From: an uncultured Alphaproteobacteria bacterium
GTDB lineage: Bacteria > Pseudomonadota > Alphaproteobacteria > UBA7879 > UBA5542
Direction of reading: 5' to 3'
Length of the DNA: 46,709 nt
Assembly: GCA_903912365.1 (NCBI GenBank)
Contig: CAIWGV010000003.1
Location: forward strand, 1-46,709
Within the stretch, counting starts at the first letter, position 1; every line of letters starts with the position of its first letter. A program made the position numbers and the translations under genes. The notes below the pieces were generated by a model that did not search any database, was not told the origin of the DNA, and saw nothing but the letters and a program-made list of their open reading frames with translations. Of this stretch, positions 32,330 through 42,961 are shown one piece after another.

Positions 32330-32887
32330 ATGAGATTAAAAAATTTAGCTTTTTTGACCCTATTTATTTTTTCTGGACATGCGGCTGTAGATGACTATGA
32401 AACTTATAAGAGGATTGGAGAGCGATGTGTAAGCCTTCTCAAAAGTGCTGGGCGTCGGGACACTAAGTTCCCAAAAGAAGAGTTTCTCTCTTTAGTGAGC
32501 GAGATCTGCACTTGGAAATATAATGGTGAGATTGTTGCCTCAGGTCTTGCTGCTGTTGAAAAAACCCTTACAGGAAACGTTAAAACCGCAGGAGGCGCGT
32601 GGTCAGTCATCCTTTGCGAACAATTTGTGGACCCAAAAAAACCCGCCTGCATTCTTAATTTCACAGTCATGGGAAATCAGATATTGCCCCATATAGTAAA
32701 CGTTTCTTTATGGCTTAACAAAGGGAGTGGAAAAGTCGATCTCATAGATGAAGTACGTGGTGTTGTTAGCAAAAATTCTTTACATGGCCCCCCTAAGAAA
32801 AGTTTTATAAAAAAGAGCAGCACTAAGAAAAAGAAAAAAGGGCTGGCAAGAATGTTTGGGGGTCTTAGTCACCAAAAAACGGTATAG
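32330..32887 (+). CDS. Exported NTF2/SnoaL-like protein with Lys-rich tail
   Basis: A 185-residue protein. The signal peptide is MRLKNLAFLTLFIFSGHAA. The mature part (about 22-145) reads like an NTF2/SnoaL cone fold. It has a long first helix, then ICTWKYNGEIVASG, AWSVILCEQFVDP, ILNFTVMG, HIVNVSLWL and the closing KVDLIDEVRGVV. The match is by pattern only. The C-terminal 35 residues carry a strongly basic run (KKSFIKKSSTKKKKKG) that could bind nucleic acid or act as a nuclear localisation signal in a host. AGAGGA precedes the ATG. It is separated from its neighbours and has its own AT-rich upstream region with TATAAT near 32273. Confidence 0.6.
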   Translation: MRLKNLAFLTLFIFSGHAAVDDYETYKRIGERCVSLLKSAGRRDTKFPKEEFLSLVSEICTWKYNGEIVASGLAAVEKTLTGNVKTAGGAWSVILCEQFVDPKKPACILNFTVMGNQILPHIVNVSLWLNKGSGKVDLIDEVRGVVSKNSLHGPPKKSFIKKSSTKKKKKGLARMFGGLSHQKTV

Positions 32888-32997
32888 ACTGAATAGATTT
32901 CCTTTCCAAGAAGAGGAGAAGAGCTTAGCACCTCGCCTGAATGGTGGTTTTTATCCTATATTTAGGCATCTTTTTCAGGAAGCAGACCTGTAGAGAT

Positions 32998-33528
32998 CTA
33001 TTTCTCTCCCAACATAGCCTCTCGGGCACTGGAGTATTTCGTGTGGGGCGACAACCAGATGTTACAAAAGGCCTGAGCAAAGGTCATGTTTGTGAACTCT
33101 TTCAGCATGGTATTGTTGTGGTAAAAAAGGATCTTCTGGTTTGGCACGTAAACAACAGTGATACGGTCTTGGTTTTTCAACGGTGGATAAAAAGAGTTCA
33201 ACATCTCCCTATATTCATGCAGCTGTGCTTCAGAAACAGAGGACTCCCGTGCCATAGCTTCTAGGGTGCTATCCACCATTTCTTCTTTGGACGCATCCCA
33301 TCGAACCTTCACCTCAAGAGCAAATTCTGTATTATAACTCCATTTGGACGTATGACACCAAAGGCTTATGTCATAGGCAGGCACGATAAATTTATAAACA
33401 GTCCCCTCTCCTATTTTGCGCTTGCTTCCGAAATACTCCTGAATCACAGGTGAATTTTCAGATTCTTCCTTATGAGCATTCACCAGAGAAATTACCAGAA
33501 CCAAAAAAAGTCCTACCCATTTTTTCAT
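32998..33528 (-). CDS. Exported chalcone-isomerase-like protein
   Basis: A 176-residue protein with a signal peptide (MKKWVGLFLVLVISLVNA). The mature part follows the bacterial periplasmic chalcone-isomerase-like family. It has an early VYKFIVPAYDISLWC strand pair, then FALEVKVRWDASKEEMVDST, LNSFYPPLKNQDRITVVYVP and the typical ending AQAFCNIWLSPHTKYSSAREAMLGEK, equivalent to the family's IWLG...R..LLG. True chalcone chemistry is not expected in bacteria; the function of these proteins is unknown, with fatty-acid binding suggested for related folds. It follows ftsB on the same strand after 18 bases and may be part of that operon. Confidence 0.75.
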   Translation of the reverse strand: MKKWVGLFLVLVISLVNAHKEESENSPVIQEYFGSKRKIGEGTVYKFIVPAYDISLWCHTSKWSYNTEFALEVKVRWDASKEEMVDSTLEAMARESSVSEAQLHEYREMLNSFYPPLKNQDRITVVYVPNQKILFYHNNTMLKEFTNMTFAQAFCNIWLSPHTKYSSAREAMLGEK

Positions 33529-33546
33529 AATCTTTATCCTTTTTGT

Positions 33547-33864
33547 CTATTTTCCAATTTTCTCATCAATAATAATAATCTCAGATGCCTGACCATTGTT
33601 TAGCATAGCCCGCACGCGCTCTTCCAAAAGATCCACATCCATGTGTTCCGGACGCAGGAGCTTCACCCGGTTTTCCATTTGGCGCTGCTCCCCTTCTAAT
33701 ATCTTAAGAGTTTTTTGGTCTTCCTCCAATTGTTTTTCTAAAGACTTCCAAGAAAACCACCCGTGATCGCCGCTCAAAAGGTGAAAAATGAAGTAAAGAA
33801 GGAGCGTAAGAGAAACTCCTGGCAGAAGAAGCTTTGAAAAATAATATCGAAACTTACGATTCAT
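33547..33864 (-). CDS. ftsB: Cell-division protein FtsB/DivIC-like
   Basis: About 105 residues (107 if the in-frame ATG at 33870 is used). One membrane segment (about 12-31, LLLPGVSLTLLLYFIFHLL) is followed by a periplasmic coiled coil (WKSLEKQLEEDQKTLKILEGEQRQMENRV) and the family's short C-terminal part (DLLEERVRAMLNNGQ). It joins FtsL and FtsQ in the division complex. The position directly after eno is the normal alphaproteobacterial arrangement and supports the call. Confidence 0.87.
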   Translation of the reverse strand: MNRKFRYYFSKLLLPGVSLTLLLYFIFHLLSGDHGWFSWKSLEKQLEEDQKTLKILEGEQRQMENRVKLLRPEHMDVDLLEERVRAMLNNGQASEIIIIDEKIGK

Positions 33865-33877
33865 GCCCACCTAGACC

Positions 33878-35164
<1,287 letters not shown>

Positions 35165-35171
35165 TTATTCC

Positions 35172-36014
35172 TTATATTGTTATGGGATTTTTCTTTGCGA
35201 ACCGATCCAGTTCTGCAAGTTCCGCGAGAACGCGGGGCATGTCTTTCAAATAAATCATATTGGCTCCGTCACTGGGTGCCGTATCGGGGGCTTCATGGGT
35301 TTCCATAAAGACAGAGGCCACCCCAATGGCCACGGCAGCACGAGCCAAAATAGGGGCAAATTCCCGCTGTCCTCCGCTTTTATCGCCTTGACCGCCTGGC
35401 TCCATGACCGAATGGGTTGCATCAAAGACCACGGGATATCCCGTTTGGGCCATAATGGGGAGTGATCGCATGTCCACCACCAATCGATTGTACCCAAAGG
35501 TCACGCCCCGCTCGCACAGCATGATCTTTTCGTTGCCGGTGCTCGATACCTTCTTCGCGATGTTTTGGGCATCCCAGGGGGCTAAAAACTGGCCCTTCTT
35601 GATGTTGATGGCCTTTCCTGTTTTTCCTGCGGCCAGAAGAAGATCCGTTTGCCGGCATAGAAAGGCAGGAATCTGAAGCACATCCACACTGGGAGCTACT
35701 TGGACACATTGTTCTTCCGTATGCACATCCGTCAGCACAGGGCATCCATAGGTAGAGCGAATTTCTTCAAAGATGCTCAAAGATTGTTCAAGCCCCATCC
35801 CCCGTTGTCCGGCCACACTGGTCCGATTTGCTTTATCAAAAGAAGTTTTGTAGATAAAGGGAATTTTTTCCCGAGCACAAATCTCTGTCAGCTGATGGGC
35901 CATCTCAAGGGCATGGGCCCGACTCTCCATCTGACAAGGGCCCGCAATGAGCACGAAGGGGAGATCACTTCCCATTTTGAAGGATCCAAAATCAATATGT
36001 TTTATGGTCGTCAT
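35172..36014 (-). CDS. kdsA: 3-deoxy-8-phosphooctulonate synthase
   Basis: A 280-residue enzyme that joins phosphoenolpyruvate and arabinose-5-phosphate to Kdo-8-phosphate for LPS. Family motifs include LIAGPCQMES, KTSFDKANRTS, GLEQSLSIFEEIR, PVLTDVHTEEQC, LQIPAFLCRQTDLL, FDATHSVMEPGG and VFMETHEAPDTAPSDG. The length is normal. It uses the product of KdsD (26652-27638) and lies between pyrG and eno with gaps of about ten bases, so it is co-transcribed with them. Confidence 0.97.
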   Translation of the reverse strand: MTTIKHIDFGSFKMGSDLPFVLIAGPCQMESRAHALEMAHQLTEICAREKIPFIYKTSFDKANRTSVAGQRGMGLEQSLSIFEEIRSTYGCPVLTDVHTEEQCVQVAPSVDVLQIPAFLCRQTDLLLAAGKTGKAINIKKGQFLAPWDAQNIAKKVSSTGNEKIMLCERGVTFGYNRLVVDMRSLPIMAQTGYPVVFDATHSVMEPGGQGDKSGGQREFAPILARAAVAIGVASVFMETHEAPDTAPSDGANMIYLKDMPRVLAELAELDRFAKKNPITI

Positions 36015-36024
36015 TACCTTTTCC

Positions 36025-37647
36025 TTATGTCCTTTTTAATACCGCCTTTATAAATGCCACAAAAAGGGGGTGAGGATCAAAGGGTTTCGACTTTAATTCT
36101 GGATGAAATTGAACGGCTACGAACCAAGGGTGTCCTTTTAGCTCAATAATTTCAGGCAAAAGCCCATCGGGAGAAAGGCCCGAGAAGACAATACCTGCTT
36201 TCTCAAGCTCTTCTTTATACTTAAGATTCACTTCATATCGATGACGGTGGCGTTCTTGAATCAAGGATTTTCCATAGGCTTTAAAAGCAGCACTCCCTTT
36301 TTTCAACTCACAAGGGTAAAGTCCAAGTCTCATGGTTCCCCCCTTGTTAGTATCCTGGGTCCTCTTTTCCACAAGACCTTCCTTAATCCATTCACTCATG
36401 AGTCCCACCACAGGCGTTTCTGTTCGACTCAATTCTGTAGAGTTTGCTTTTGGCAGACCCGCCAAATGCCGGGCTATTTCAATAACAGCCAATTGCATGC
36501 CGAAACAAATACCTAAATAAGGAAGCTTATTCTCACGCGCATACTGAATGGCCAAAAGCTTTCCATCAACACCCCGGGACCCAAACCCCCCAGGAACCAA
36601 AATTCCTTGCACCCCCTCCAATGTTTCTTTCAGATTCTTTGGGGTCAAAGAGTCTGCCTCTATCCATCTGACGTTAACTTGTGTTTTGTTTTCCACACCC
36701 GCATGAACAATGGCCTCACTAATGGATTTATAGGCGTCCTTGCTAGAAGCATACTTCCCAACAATGGCAATAGTTACATGATGCTTTGGGTTCGTCAGAC
36801 GATGAACAAAGTCTCTCCATTTAAGCATACCTCTTGTGGAAGACTTAGGCTTTAACTTAAAATACGCACAAATTTCCTGATCCAATCCTTGCGCTTGAAG
36901 GCTCAGGGGTACCTGGTAAATGGTTTCCACGTCCAAGGCGGACAAAACTCTTTTCTTCGGCAAATTGCAGAAGAGAGCCAGCTTCATACGCTCCTCATCC
37001 CCCAAAGGCCTTTCGCTCCGACACAATAAAATGTCCGGCTGAATTCCAAAGCCCAAGAGCTCTTTGACCGAATGTTGAGTGGGCTTTGTTTTCAACTCTC
37101 CTGCAGTAGGGATATAAGGGATCAGTGTGAGATGAATATAGAGTACATTGTTGCGCCCCACTTCGTTGCCAAGCTGACGAATGGCCTCAATATAAGGCAG
37201 GCTTTCAATATCCCCAACTGTTCCTCCCACTTCACAAATGAGGAAATCCAGATCACCTATATCCTGGAGAATATATTCCTTAATGCGATCCGTAATGTGG
37301 GGAATAACCTGAACTGTAGCTCCCAAGTAGTCTCCCCGACGCTCCCGTTGAATGACATCCCAGTAAATTTGCCCTGTGGTAGTATTGTCCGTTTTCTTGG
37401 CAGCCACCCCTGTGAAGCGTTCATAGTGCCCCAGATCAAGATCCGTTTCCGCGCCATCATCGGTGACAAAAACTTCCCCGTGCTGGTAAGGACTCATGGT
37501 GCCTGGATCCACGTTAATGTAGGGATCCATTTTACGGAGACGTACTTTATATCCTTGAGCTTGAAGAAGGGCTGCAATCGAAGAGGCCGCGATTCCTTTT
37601 CCTAAAGAGGACAGAACGCCGCCTGTAACAAAAATAAACCGAGCCAT
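36025..37647 (-). CDS. pyrG: CTP synthase
   Basis: A 540-residue enzyme that makes CTP from UTP, ATP and glutamine. The N-terminal synthetase domain starts [20 protein letters not shown], with [19 protein letters not shown] and [12 protein letters not shown]. The C-terminal glutamine amidotransferase domain has [12 protein letters not shown], nucleophile Cys in [14 protein letters not shown] and the [12 protein letters not shown] pair. The length is normal. It is second in the secG-pyrG-kdsA-eno-ftsB block. A small AT-rich stem (37662-37680) lies between secG and pyrG. Confidence 0.97.
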   Translation of the reverse strand: MARFIFVTGGVLSSLGKGIAASSIAALLQAQGYKVRLRKMDPYINVDPGTMSPYQHGEVFVTDDGAETDLDLGHYERFTGVAAKKTDNTTTGQIYWDVIQRERRGDYLGATVQVIPHITDRIKEYILQDIGDLDFLICEVGGTVGDIESLPYIEAIRQLGNEVGRNNVLYIHLTLIPYIPTAGELKTKPTQHSVKELLGFGIQPDILLCRSERPLGDEERMKLALFCNLPKKRVLSALDVETIYQVPLSLQAQGLDQEICAYFKLKPKSSTRGMLKWRDFVHRLTNPKHHVTIAIVGKYASSKDAYKSISEAIVHAGVENKTQVNVRWIEADSLTPKNLKETLEGVQGILVPGGFGSRGVDGKLLAIQYARENKLPYLGICFGMQLAVIEIARHLAGLPKANSTELSRTETPVVGLMSEWIKEGLVEKRTQDTNKGGTMRLGLYPCELKKGSAAFKAYGKSLIQERHRHRYEVNLKYKEELEKAGIVFSGLSPDGLLPEIIELKGHPWFVAVQFHPELKSKPFDPHPLFVAFIKAVLKRT

Positions 37648-37694
37648 GTTTTATCTTATAACGATTTTGAAAAAAAATCGCGCCTTAAATGAAA

Positions 37695-38009
37695 TTATTT
37701 ACTAATGGGAGCAACGGGAGCTTGGCCCTCTGCCGCCTTCTGAGAAGATAGGGCATCCAAGGCCGAAACCGTATTATTGTTTCCGCCCCGTCCCGAAAGA
37801 ATGGCCAGCACGATGCAGAGCGTCATAAAGATCGCAGCCAAAATACCTGTGGTTTTTGTAAGTAAATTTGCCGTCCCTCGAGCGGACATGAATCCCCCCG
37901 TTGGGTTTCCACCCCCCACAAGACCACCGCCTTCGCTGCGTTGCAAAAGAATAACGCCAATCATAGCCAAGGTCACAAGAGAAAGAATAACAACTAATAT
38001 TACGGTCAT
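37695..38009 (-). CDS. secG: Protein translocase subunit SecG
   Basis: A 104-residue protein with two membrane segments (about 2-20 and 52-72). The conserved stretch LLQRSEGGGLVGGGNPTGGFMSARGTAN was read in two parts, QRSEGGGL and GTANLLTKTT. It assists SecYE-driven export, which is needed by the many exported proteins of this window. The tail is Ala/Pro-rich. AGGGAA precedes the ATG. tpiA, often upstream of secG in alphaproteobacteria, is not here. Confidence 0.92.
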   Translation of the reverse strand: MTVILVVILSLVTLAMIGVILLQRSEGGGLVGGGNPTGGFMSARGTANLLTKTTGILAAIFMTLCIVLAILSGRGGNNNTVSALDALSSQKAAEGQAPVAPISK

Positions 38010-38037
38010 GGGAGTTCCCTATATCTAATTATCATTC

Positions 38038-38066
38038 TTTTTACAGATTTTTCGAGGAGATTTCAA
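38038..38066 (-). promoter_or_regulatory. Promoter of the secG-pyrG-kdsA-eno operon
   Basis: A -35 TTGAAA (38061-38066) and -10 TAAAAA (38038-38043) with 17-base spacing, about 29 bases upstream of the secG ATG. The -10 box is imperfect. Confidence 0.4.
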
Positions 38067-38147
38067 GACCTTTGATTTTTATGCTTATAAAAAGCCTTCC
38101 CATTGCATAAATCACTTAGTCTTATTTGACGCCTGGACAAATCTTAA

Positions 38148-38804
38148 TTAAGCGGGATTCTGTTCTCTAATCTCTCTCATAATCCCATATATGGAGTGTC
38201 TGTTTACCAATACATTTTCCTCCAAATTGTCTTCCAGTCTCTGCAACAAGATGTCCCTTTGTTGGAAATTGAGGCATGTGGACGCTACAGATAGTATTTC
38301 GCCCCAGTCTATTATAGCCGGATCCATTTTTAAAAAAACAAGCTCTGTAAACGTTAGAGCCCACTGCATTGAATTGGCCTCCATATCAATAAGCCGCGCC
38401 AGCTCAGGTGATTTTAATCTTACCCCCTGTTGATGGTTTTCCATCAAATTGCTGATACGCTGAAACCTGTCCTTATTCCCCTCCAAGGTTACTTTAGAGA
38501 CTCCCTTTAATGTAGATACTCTGGAAAAATACGGATTATCCTCACAGAATATATTTCCAAACATCTCATGGTGAATTACAACGCTATTGTCTATGTTTAA
38601 TGAACAATATTTTTCAGACATTGTTTGGACAAAAGGCCTGTCCTCCGGTTGAATGGAACTTAGAATTGTCAATGCCTCAGCTTTCTCTTCAGGCATAGCG
38701 GCGTGCGCGTACGTATTTACAATGCCTTCTGCCCAATCATCTACGGCCGAGATAGATGTCATTGCCGTAAAAAAAATTCCCATATAAAATATTTTTTTTA
38801 ACAT
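38148..38804 (-). CDS. Exported protein of unknown function
   Basis: A 218-residue protein. The start at 38804 is chosen because GGAG lies eight bases upstream and it gives a clean signal peptide (MLKKIFYMGIFFTAMTSISA). An in-frame TTG at 38828 is also open. The mature part is mostly helical with cysteines near residues 67, 87 and 176 and no domain I know. A very AT-rich 170-base region separates it from the divergent LRR genes, and it lies 138 bases after secG. Confidence 0.68.
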   Translation of the reverse strand: MLKKIFYMGIFFTAMTSISAVDDWAEGIVNTYAHAAMPEEKAEALTILSSIQPEDRPFVQTMSEKYCSLNIDNSVVIHHEMFGNIFCEDNPYFSRVSTLKGVSKVTLEGNKDRFQRISNLMENHQQGVRLKSPELARLIDMEANSMQWALTFTELVFLKMDPAIIDWGEILSVASTCLNFQQRDILLQRLEDNLEENVLVNRHSIYGIMREIREQNPA

Positions 38805-38998
38805 ATCGATTTCTCCATTTTCCCACAAAAAACTTTGTTTTCTATATATCAGATATTCCCCCTAAAGTTCAATGAATATTTTTCAAAATATATGAACTAT
38901 ATTCATTTTTTGATTATTAATTGTTTAAATTAAAATAATTGTATATATTAACTTAATATATAGATAATATAAAAAATAAAAAAATAGGGAGAGTATAA

Positions 38999-39391
38999 TT
39001 GAATTACAGGAAAAATATTAGATTTTCAAATACGTCTCGTATCTTCAATGATGGTTTGGAATTTTCTTTTGAAGGAAACAATCCTTTTAGTTTTCCTTTT
39101 ATAGAAAAGGATTGGGATCCAAAAGTAATTTTGAGAGGGGATAAGGCTGTTGACCGTTATCTTTGCCAGAAGGAAGAGCTAACGGAGGCTCCTTTGCTTA
39201 AGCTGGAAATATCTAAAATCGGAAAAGCCACCCAAGCAAAACTTCTGGAGGCCTTAAAAACACCCCGCTTTCAAAATCTGCAATCACTGAGCTTATCAAA
39301 AGTGAACCTGAGCGCAGAAATTTTTGATCGTTTACAGGAGGTTTTAAAAACAAGACCCGATCTCAAAATCTTAGAAATTTCGAACAACTAG
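38999..39391 (+). CDS. Short leucine-rich-repeat protein, TTG start
   Basis: A 130-residue frame beginning with TTG at 38999, preceded by AGGGAGAG at a good distance. No ATG occurs near the 5' end. The first 75 residues have no known domain. The rest shows about two ribonuclease-inhibitor-type leucine-rich repeats (LLEALKTPRFQNLQSLSLSK and LQEVLKTRPDLKILEISNN), and the protein ends in the middle of what would be a longer solenoid. No signal peptide is present. It may be a remnant of a larger LRR gene like the next one, or a short functional protein. Confidence 0.5.
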   Translation: MNYRKNIRFSNTSRIFNDGLEFSFEGNNPFSFPFIEKDWDPKVILRGDKAVDRYLCQKEELTEAPLLKLEISKIGKATQAKLLEALKTPRFQNLQSLSLSKVNLSAEIFDRLQEVLKTRPDLKILEISNN

Positions 39392-39447
39392 TCGACTTTT
39401 TAAGAATGAAGGAGTATTTTGAGGAAAGATAATTTTAGGGGAAACCT

Positions 39448-40605
39448 ATGTTTTCATACAAAAAAAACTTAGTAATCTATTGTATTTTTTGGTTATTTTT
39501 TCTGTTGTCCGTGAACGTCTTTGGTGCCAGCAAAGAAGATTTCCCGGAAAAAGAAAGGCACTTTAGGCCCAGGCTTTCTTCGGAAGATATGGGTCTGTCC
39601 TCTTCAGATGAAGACTTCGATCCAAATCATCGCCTCACAGTACCTTCCTCTCTCATGGAGGCTTTGCGCTTTAAAGTTTCCTTACAGAAAGACCCTTCCC
39701 CCCTTGTTTCTGAAAAACGTCTTATAAAGTTTTCGGCAGACCATGCGGCTGAACTTGTTCTTCTCGATTTTTTAAGTACAAATTTTTCCAAATTCCCTCA
39801 AGTTAAAATCTCCCTAGAGCTGAAAGATATTCCCCACATAAAAAAATTCCGGGAACTGCTCCTCCAAGATGCCGGGCGCTTTAGGTTTGTACGATTTCTA
39901 AATATCATTGGTATCCCTCCCCACATTATAAAGCCTTTGACTGAAGCTATCTTTGATCAGGAATCAGCTCTCCCAAGACTATTGGTGAAAATGGATTTTA
40001 ACGAGCAAAAAATGAATAAGAACCGCCTTTCTCTTTATTTGAACTCTATTCTTCAAGAGATCTTCATCAGAGCTCTTCATTTAAAAACCACCTCTTTGGG
40101 GGATGAAAGTCTCCCTTCCTTAATGGAAAGCTTATCCGTTAGAAACACTATTACCGTCTTGAATTTAGAAAATAATTCCATTGGGGATGGGGGCGCTTTT
40201 CTGATTGCCAAAGCTTTGGAAAAAGGTCTTCCTTTAAGAAAATTAAATCTCGCCCGAAATAACATTCAGCCCAAAGGTGTGGGGTATTTGGCGGAAGCTC
40301 TCTCCAGCAACTCCTCTTTAAAAACTCTTATCCTGGACGAAAATAAAGTCTCCTTGACCTATGCTTTGATGCTCCTGGCCAGCATAAATGAAGAGGATCC
40401 TCCAAAAGATGGGGCGGAGGCTTTAGGAGAGGCTTTAGAAATCAACACCCATCTAAATGCTCTGTACTTGAGGGGATGTGGCATAGACCATTCTGGCAAA
40501 TCTTTTTTAAAAGAATCCTTAAGAAAAAACCCTCACACGGCCCTCAAAATACTAACCTTTAAAGAACCTAAATGGCGTCACGTCATCGTCCCGGATGAAA
40601 AGTAG
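39448..40605 (+). CDS. Exported leucine-rich-repeat protein (ribonuclease-inhibitor type)
   Basis: A 385-residue protein. The signal peptide is about residues 7-27 (LVIYCIFWLFFLLSVNVFGA). An acidic, Ser-rich linker follows (about 28-65), then an irregular region (about 70-205). From about 215 come leucine-rich repeats of the RI/NLRC3 type, for example ITVLNLENNSIGDGGAFLIAKALEKG, read as LNLENNSIGDGG, LRKLNLARNNIQPKGVGYLA, LKTLILDENKVS and LNALYLRGCGIDHSG. Such repeats bind proteins and occur in effectors of intracellular bacteria. A host-directed role is inference. It lies 57 bases after the shorter LRR frame and overlaps the convergent PBP1A gene end by 23 bases. Confidence 0.75.
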   Translation: MFSYKKNLVIYCIFWLFFLLSVNVFGASKEDFPEKERHFRPRLSSEDMGLSSSDEDFDPNHRLTVPSSLMEALRFKVSLQKDPSPLVSEKRLIKFSADHAAELVLLDFLSTNFSKFPQVKISLELKDIPHIKKFRELLLQDAGRFRFVRFLNIIGIPPHIIKPLTEAIFDQESALPRLLVKMDFNEQKMNKNRLSLYLNSILQEIFIRALHLKTTSLGDESLPSLMESLSVRNTITVLNLENNSIGDGGAFLIAKALEKGLPLRKLNLARNNIQPKGVGYLAEALSSNSSLKTLILDENKVSLTYALMLLASINEEDPPKDGAEALGEALEINTHLNALYLRGCGIDHSGKSFLKESLRKNPHTALKILTFKEPKWRHVIVPDEK

Positions 40606-42940
40606 TACTCTCTTCAGAGATTAGGCTAGTGGTGGGTATTTCTTCCCCAGAAACAGAAAGAGGAGCCTGTGACTGGGCCCCTTGAACTGGAGACACCACT
40701 GAATCTACCCAGGCGGTCTGACTCTCCTTTGGTTCTTCAAAAGCTTTCGGAGGCTTCCCTTTCAAAACCGTCTTCATAAAATCTGCAAAAATGGGCCCTG
40801 CCACCACGGACCCTGTTTGATGGGCCCCTAGACTTTGAGGGATATCAAAACCTACCAAGATCCCCACCACCAAATCCGGCGTGCATCCAATAAACCATGC
40901 ATCAAAATAATCATTGCTGGTTCCCGTTTTTCCCGCCACAATTTGACCTGGAACCTGACCTCTCATGGAGGCCCCTCTTTCCACGGACCCCTGAAGCATG
41001 CGAATCATTTGGTACGCAAGTTTTGGGGAAACCAACTGATCTCCTGGCACGATCAGAGAACTTTCTGAAAGCTCCTCCACGGGAGAAACATTTGTGTCCA
41101 AAATATTTCCCCGACGATCTTTCACTGTATTGATCCATTGAGGTTCAATTTTTCGTCCATTGTTAACTAAAATTCCATAGGCTGTGGTGAGCCGCAAGAG
41201 ATTGGTTTCAGCTGCCCCTAAGACAATGGCAAGTCCCGGGGGAATCTCATCATAGATATTCAATCGCCGCGCCAGCTCTTGGATGGGACCAAGTCCTATT
41301 TGTTGGGCCAGCCAGATGGTGGCTAAATTCATAGATCTCTCCAAGGCCTCATGGAGAGGCACCCATCCATAGGTCCTTCCTGTAATATTCACAGGCCTCC
41401 ACACCCCCACTCTGCCCCCTACATTAATGGAAATGGGCGCATCTAAAACGGAAGAATTTGGAGTATATTTTCTTTCAAGAGCGGCTAAATAAACAAAAGG
41501 CTTGAAAGCCGAGCCCGGCTGACGGAATGCTTGGAGGGCTCGGTTGAATTCACTTTTCTCAAAAGAATATCCTCCTTCCAGGGCGAGAATCCGGCCCGTA
41601 TGAGGGTCCATCACCAGAATGGCCCCGTTTACTTTTGGAATCTGTTCAAGATTATAAAAAGGAATGTCTCTTTTTTCCTCTGAGGGGGCGGGGGAAACTA
41701 AGACTACATCTCCGGGTGTTAAAACTTCCTGAGCCCTTGTAATGACAGGCCCCACCGTTGGATAATGTTTATCTTGGGTAACAAGGTGGGTCCGAGCCCA
41801 TTTTAAATTATCAAGGGGAATTACTCCATAAGAACCACTTTTTAGTCCAATCAAAACCCGATCCTCAAAAACTTTTAAGGCCACCGCCAACCCCCAAGAT
41901 CCAGCTCCCTTGGGAGGTTTTATTTCCTTCAAAAAAGATTGCCAGTCATTCAACGGGATTCTAGTGAGAGCCCCTCTCCATCCATAAGAACGGTCATACC
42001 GAATTAACCCCTGGATCAAAGATAGGTGGGCCGCATTCTGGAGCCGAGAATTCAACGTCGTGTGGACCTCTAAGCCTCCTTTGTATAAAGCTTCCTCTCC
42101 ATATTTTTTAGCAATCTGTTGACGCAAAAATTCTGAGAAATAATCTGCGCGCACAACCTCCAAAGGATCTGTTTTTTTGATCTTAAGAGGAGCCGCCCAG
42201 GCTTCAAAAGCCTGCTTTTCCGTAATCACTCCCTCATCGAGCATCCGTTGAATCACCCAATTCCTGCGGCCAAGAGCTCGATTAAAGTGATGCGTCACGT
42301 TATAGGCGTTCGGCGCCTTGGGAAGAGCTGCCAAGTAAGCAATTTCGGCAGTGGTTAACTGAGATAAAGTTTTCCCAAAATAATGGTCCGCTGCACTGGC
42401 CACCCCATAGGTGCCGGATCCCAGATAAATGGCATTCAGGTAGAGTTCGAGTATCTTCTCTTTTGAAAACTTCTTTTCCATCTTAAAGGAAAGAACGGCT
42501 TCTTTTATTTTTCGAGACAAAGTTTTTTCTCGGCTAAGAAAGAAATTTTTCACGACCTGTTGAGTAATGGTTGATCCCCCCATAGTCACAGGGTTCCCTG
42601 TAAAATGACTTGCCACATTCAAAAGACCCGCTCGAAAAATTCCCATATAATCAACCCCTTTATGGGAATAGAAGTTCTTATCCTCTACCGCTAAAAAGGC
42701 ATTGACGACTTTCTTAGGAATCTCATTAAAGGAAACAAAGATGCGCTTCTCAGTGGCATACTCCGCAAAAAGTTTTCCGTCAGACGCATAGAGCCGCGTC
42801 ACTACGGGAGGATCATAGGTTTCTAATTCTTTGTAGTCGGGAAGATCCTGTGTGAAAGCTAGAAATACTAAAGCAATAGATAACATAACCCCAAGAATTG
42901 AGAATAAAATAAACGTGCTCAACCGAAATGGTGTTTCCAT
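40583..42940 (-). CDS. mrcA: Penicillin-binding protein 1A (transglycosylase/transpeptidase)
   Basis: A 785-residue class A PBP. A membrane anchor (about 9-29) is followed by the GT51 domain with catalytic Glu86 in EDKNFYSHKG and GGSTITQQVVKNFFLS. An inserted OB-like region (about 290-430) comes next. The transpeptidase has active Ser477 in SAFK, SMN (536-538) and KTGTS (671-675). The tail is Pro/Ser-rich. It builds and cross-links peptidoglycan in the periplasm. It sits next to the amidase gene (gap 21 bases), the normal alphaproteobacterial amiC-mrcA pair, and probably shares its promoter. Confidence 0.95.
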   Translation of the reverse strand: METPFRLSTFILFSILGVMLSIALVFLAFTQDLPDYKELETYDPPVVTRLYASDGKLFAEYATEKRIFVSFNEIPKKVVNAFLAVEDKNFYSHKGVDYMGIFRAGLLNVASHFTGNPVTMGGSTITQQVVKNFFLSREKTLSRKIKEAVLSFKMEKKFSKEKILELYLNAIYLGSGTYGVASAADHYFGKTLSQLTTAEIAYLAALPKAPNAYNVTHHFNRALGRRNWVIQRMLDEGVITEKQAFEAWAAPLKIKKTDPLEVVRADYFSEFLRQQIAKKYGEEALYKGGLEVHTTLNSRLQNAAHLSLIQGLIRYDRSYGWRGALTRIPLNDWQSFLKEIKPPKGAGSWGLAVALKVFEDRVLIGLKSGSYGVIPLDNLKWARTHLVTQDKHYPTVGPVITRAQEVLTPGDVVLVSPAPSEEKRDIPFYNLEQIPKVNGAILVMDPHTGRILALEGGYSFEKSEFNRALQAFRQPGSAFKPFVYLAALERKYTPNSSVLDAPISINVGGRVGVWRPVNITGRTYGWVPLHEALERSMNLATIWLAQQIGLGPIQELARRLNIYDEIPPGLAIVLGAAETNLLRLTTAYGILVNNGRKIEPQWINTVKDRRGNILDTNVSPVEELSESSLIVPGDQLVSPKLAYQMIRMLQGSVERGASMRGQVPGQIVAGKTGTSNDYFDAWFIGCTPDLVVGILVGFDIPQSLGAHQTGSVVAGPIFADFMKTVLKGKPPKAFEEPKESQTAWVDSVVSPVQGAQSQAPLSVSGEEIPTTSLISEESTTFHPGR

Positions 42941-42961
42941 AAAAATTCTTGATCGTTAATA

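Noticed and set aside
37662-37680. CGATTTT/AAAATCG stem between secG and pyrG as a terminator
   Set aside because: The stem is short and AT-rich, no T run follows outside it, and the genes are a conserved operon; it is at most a weak processing site.
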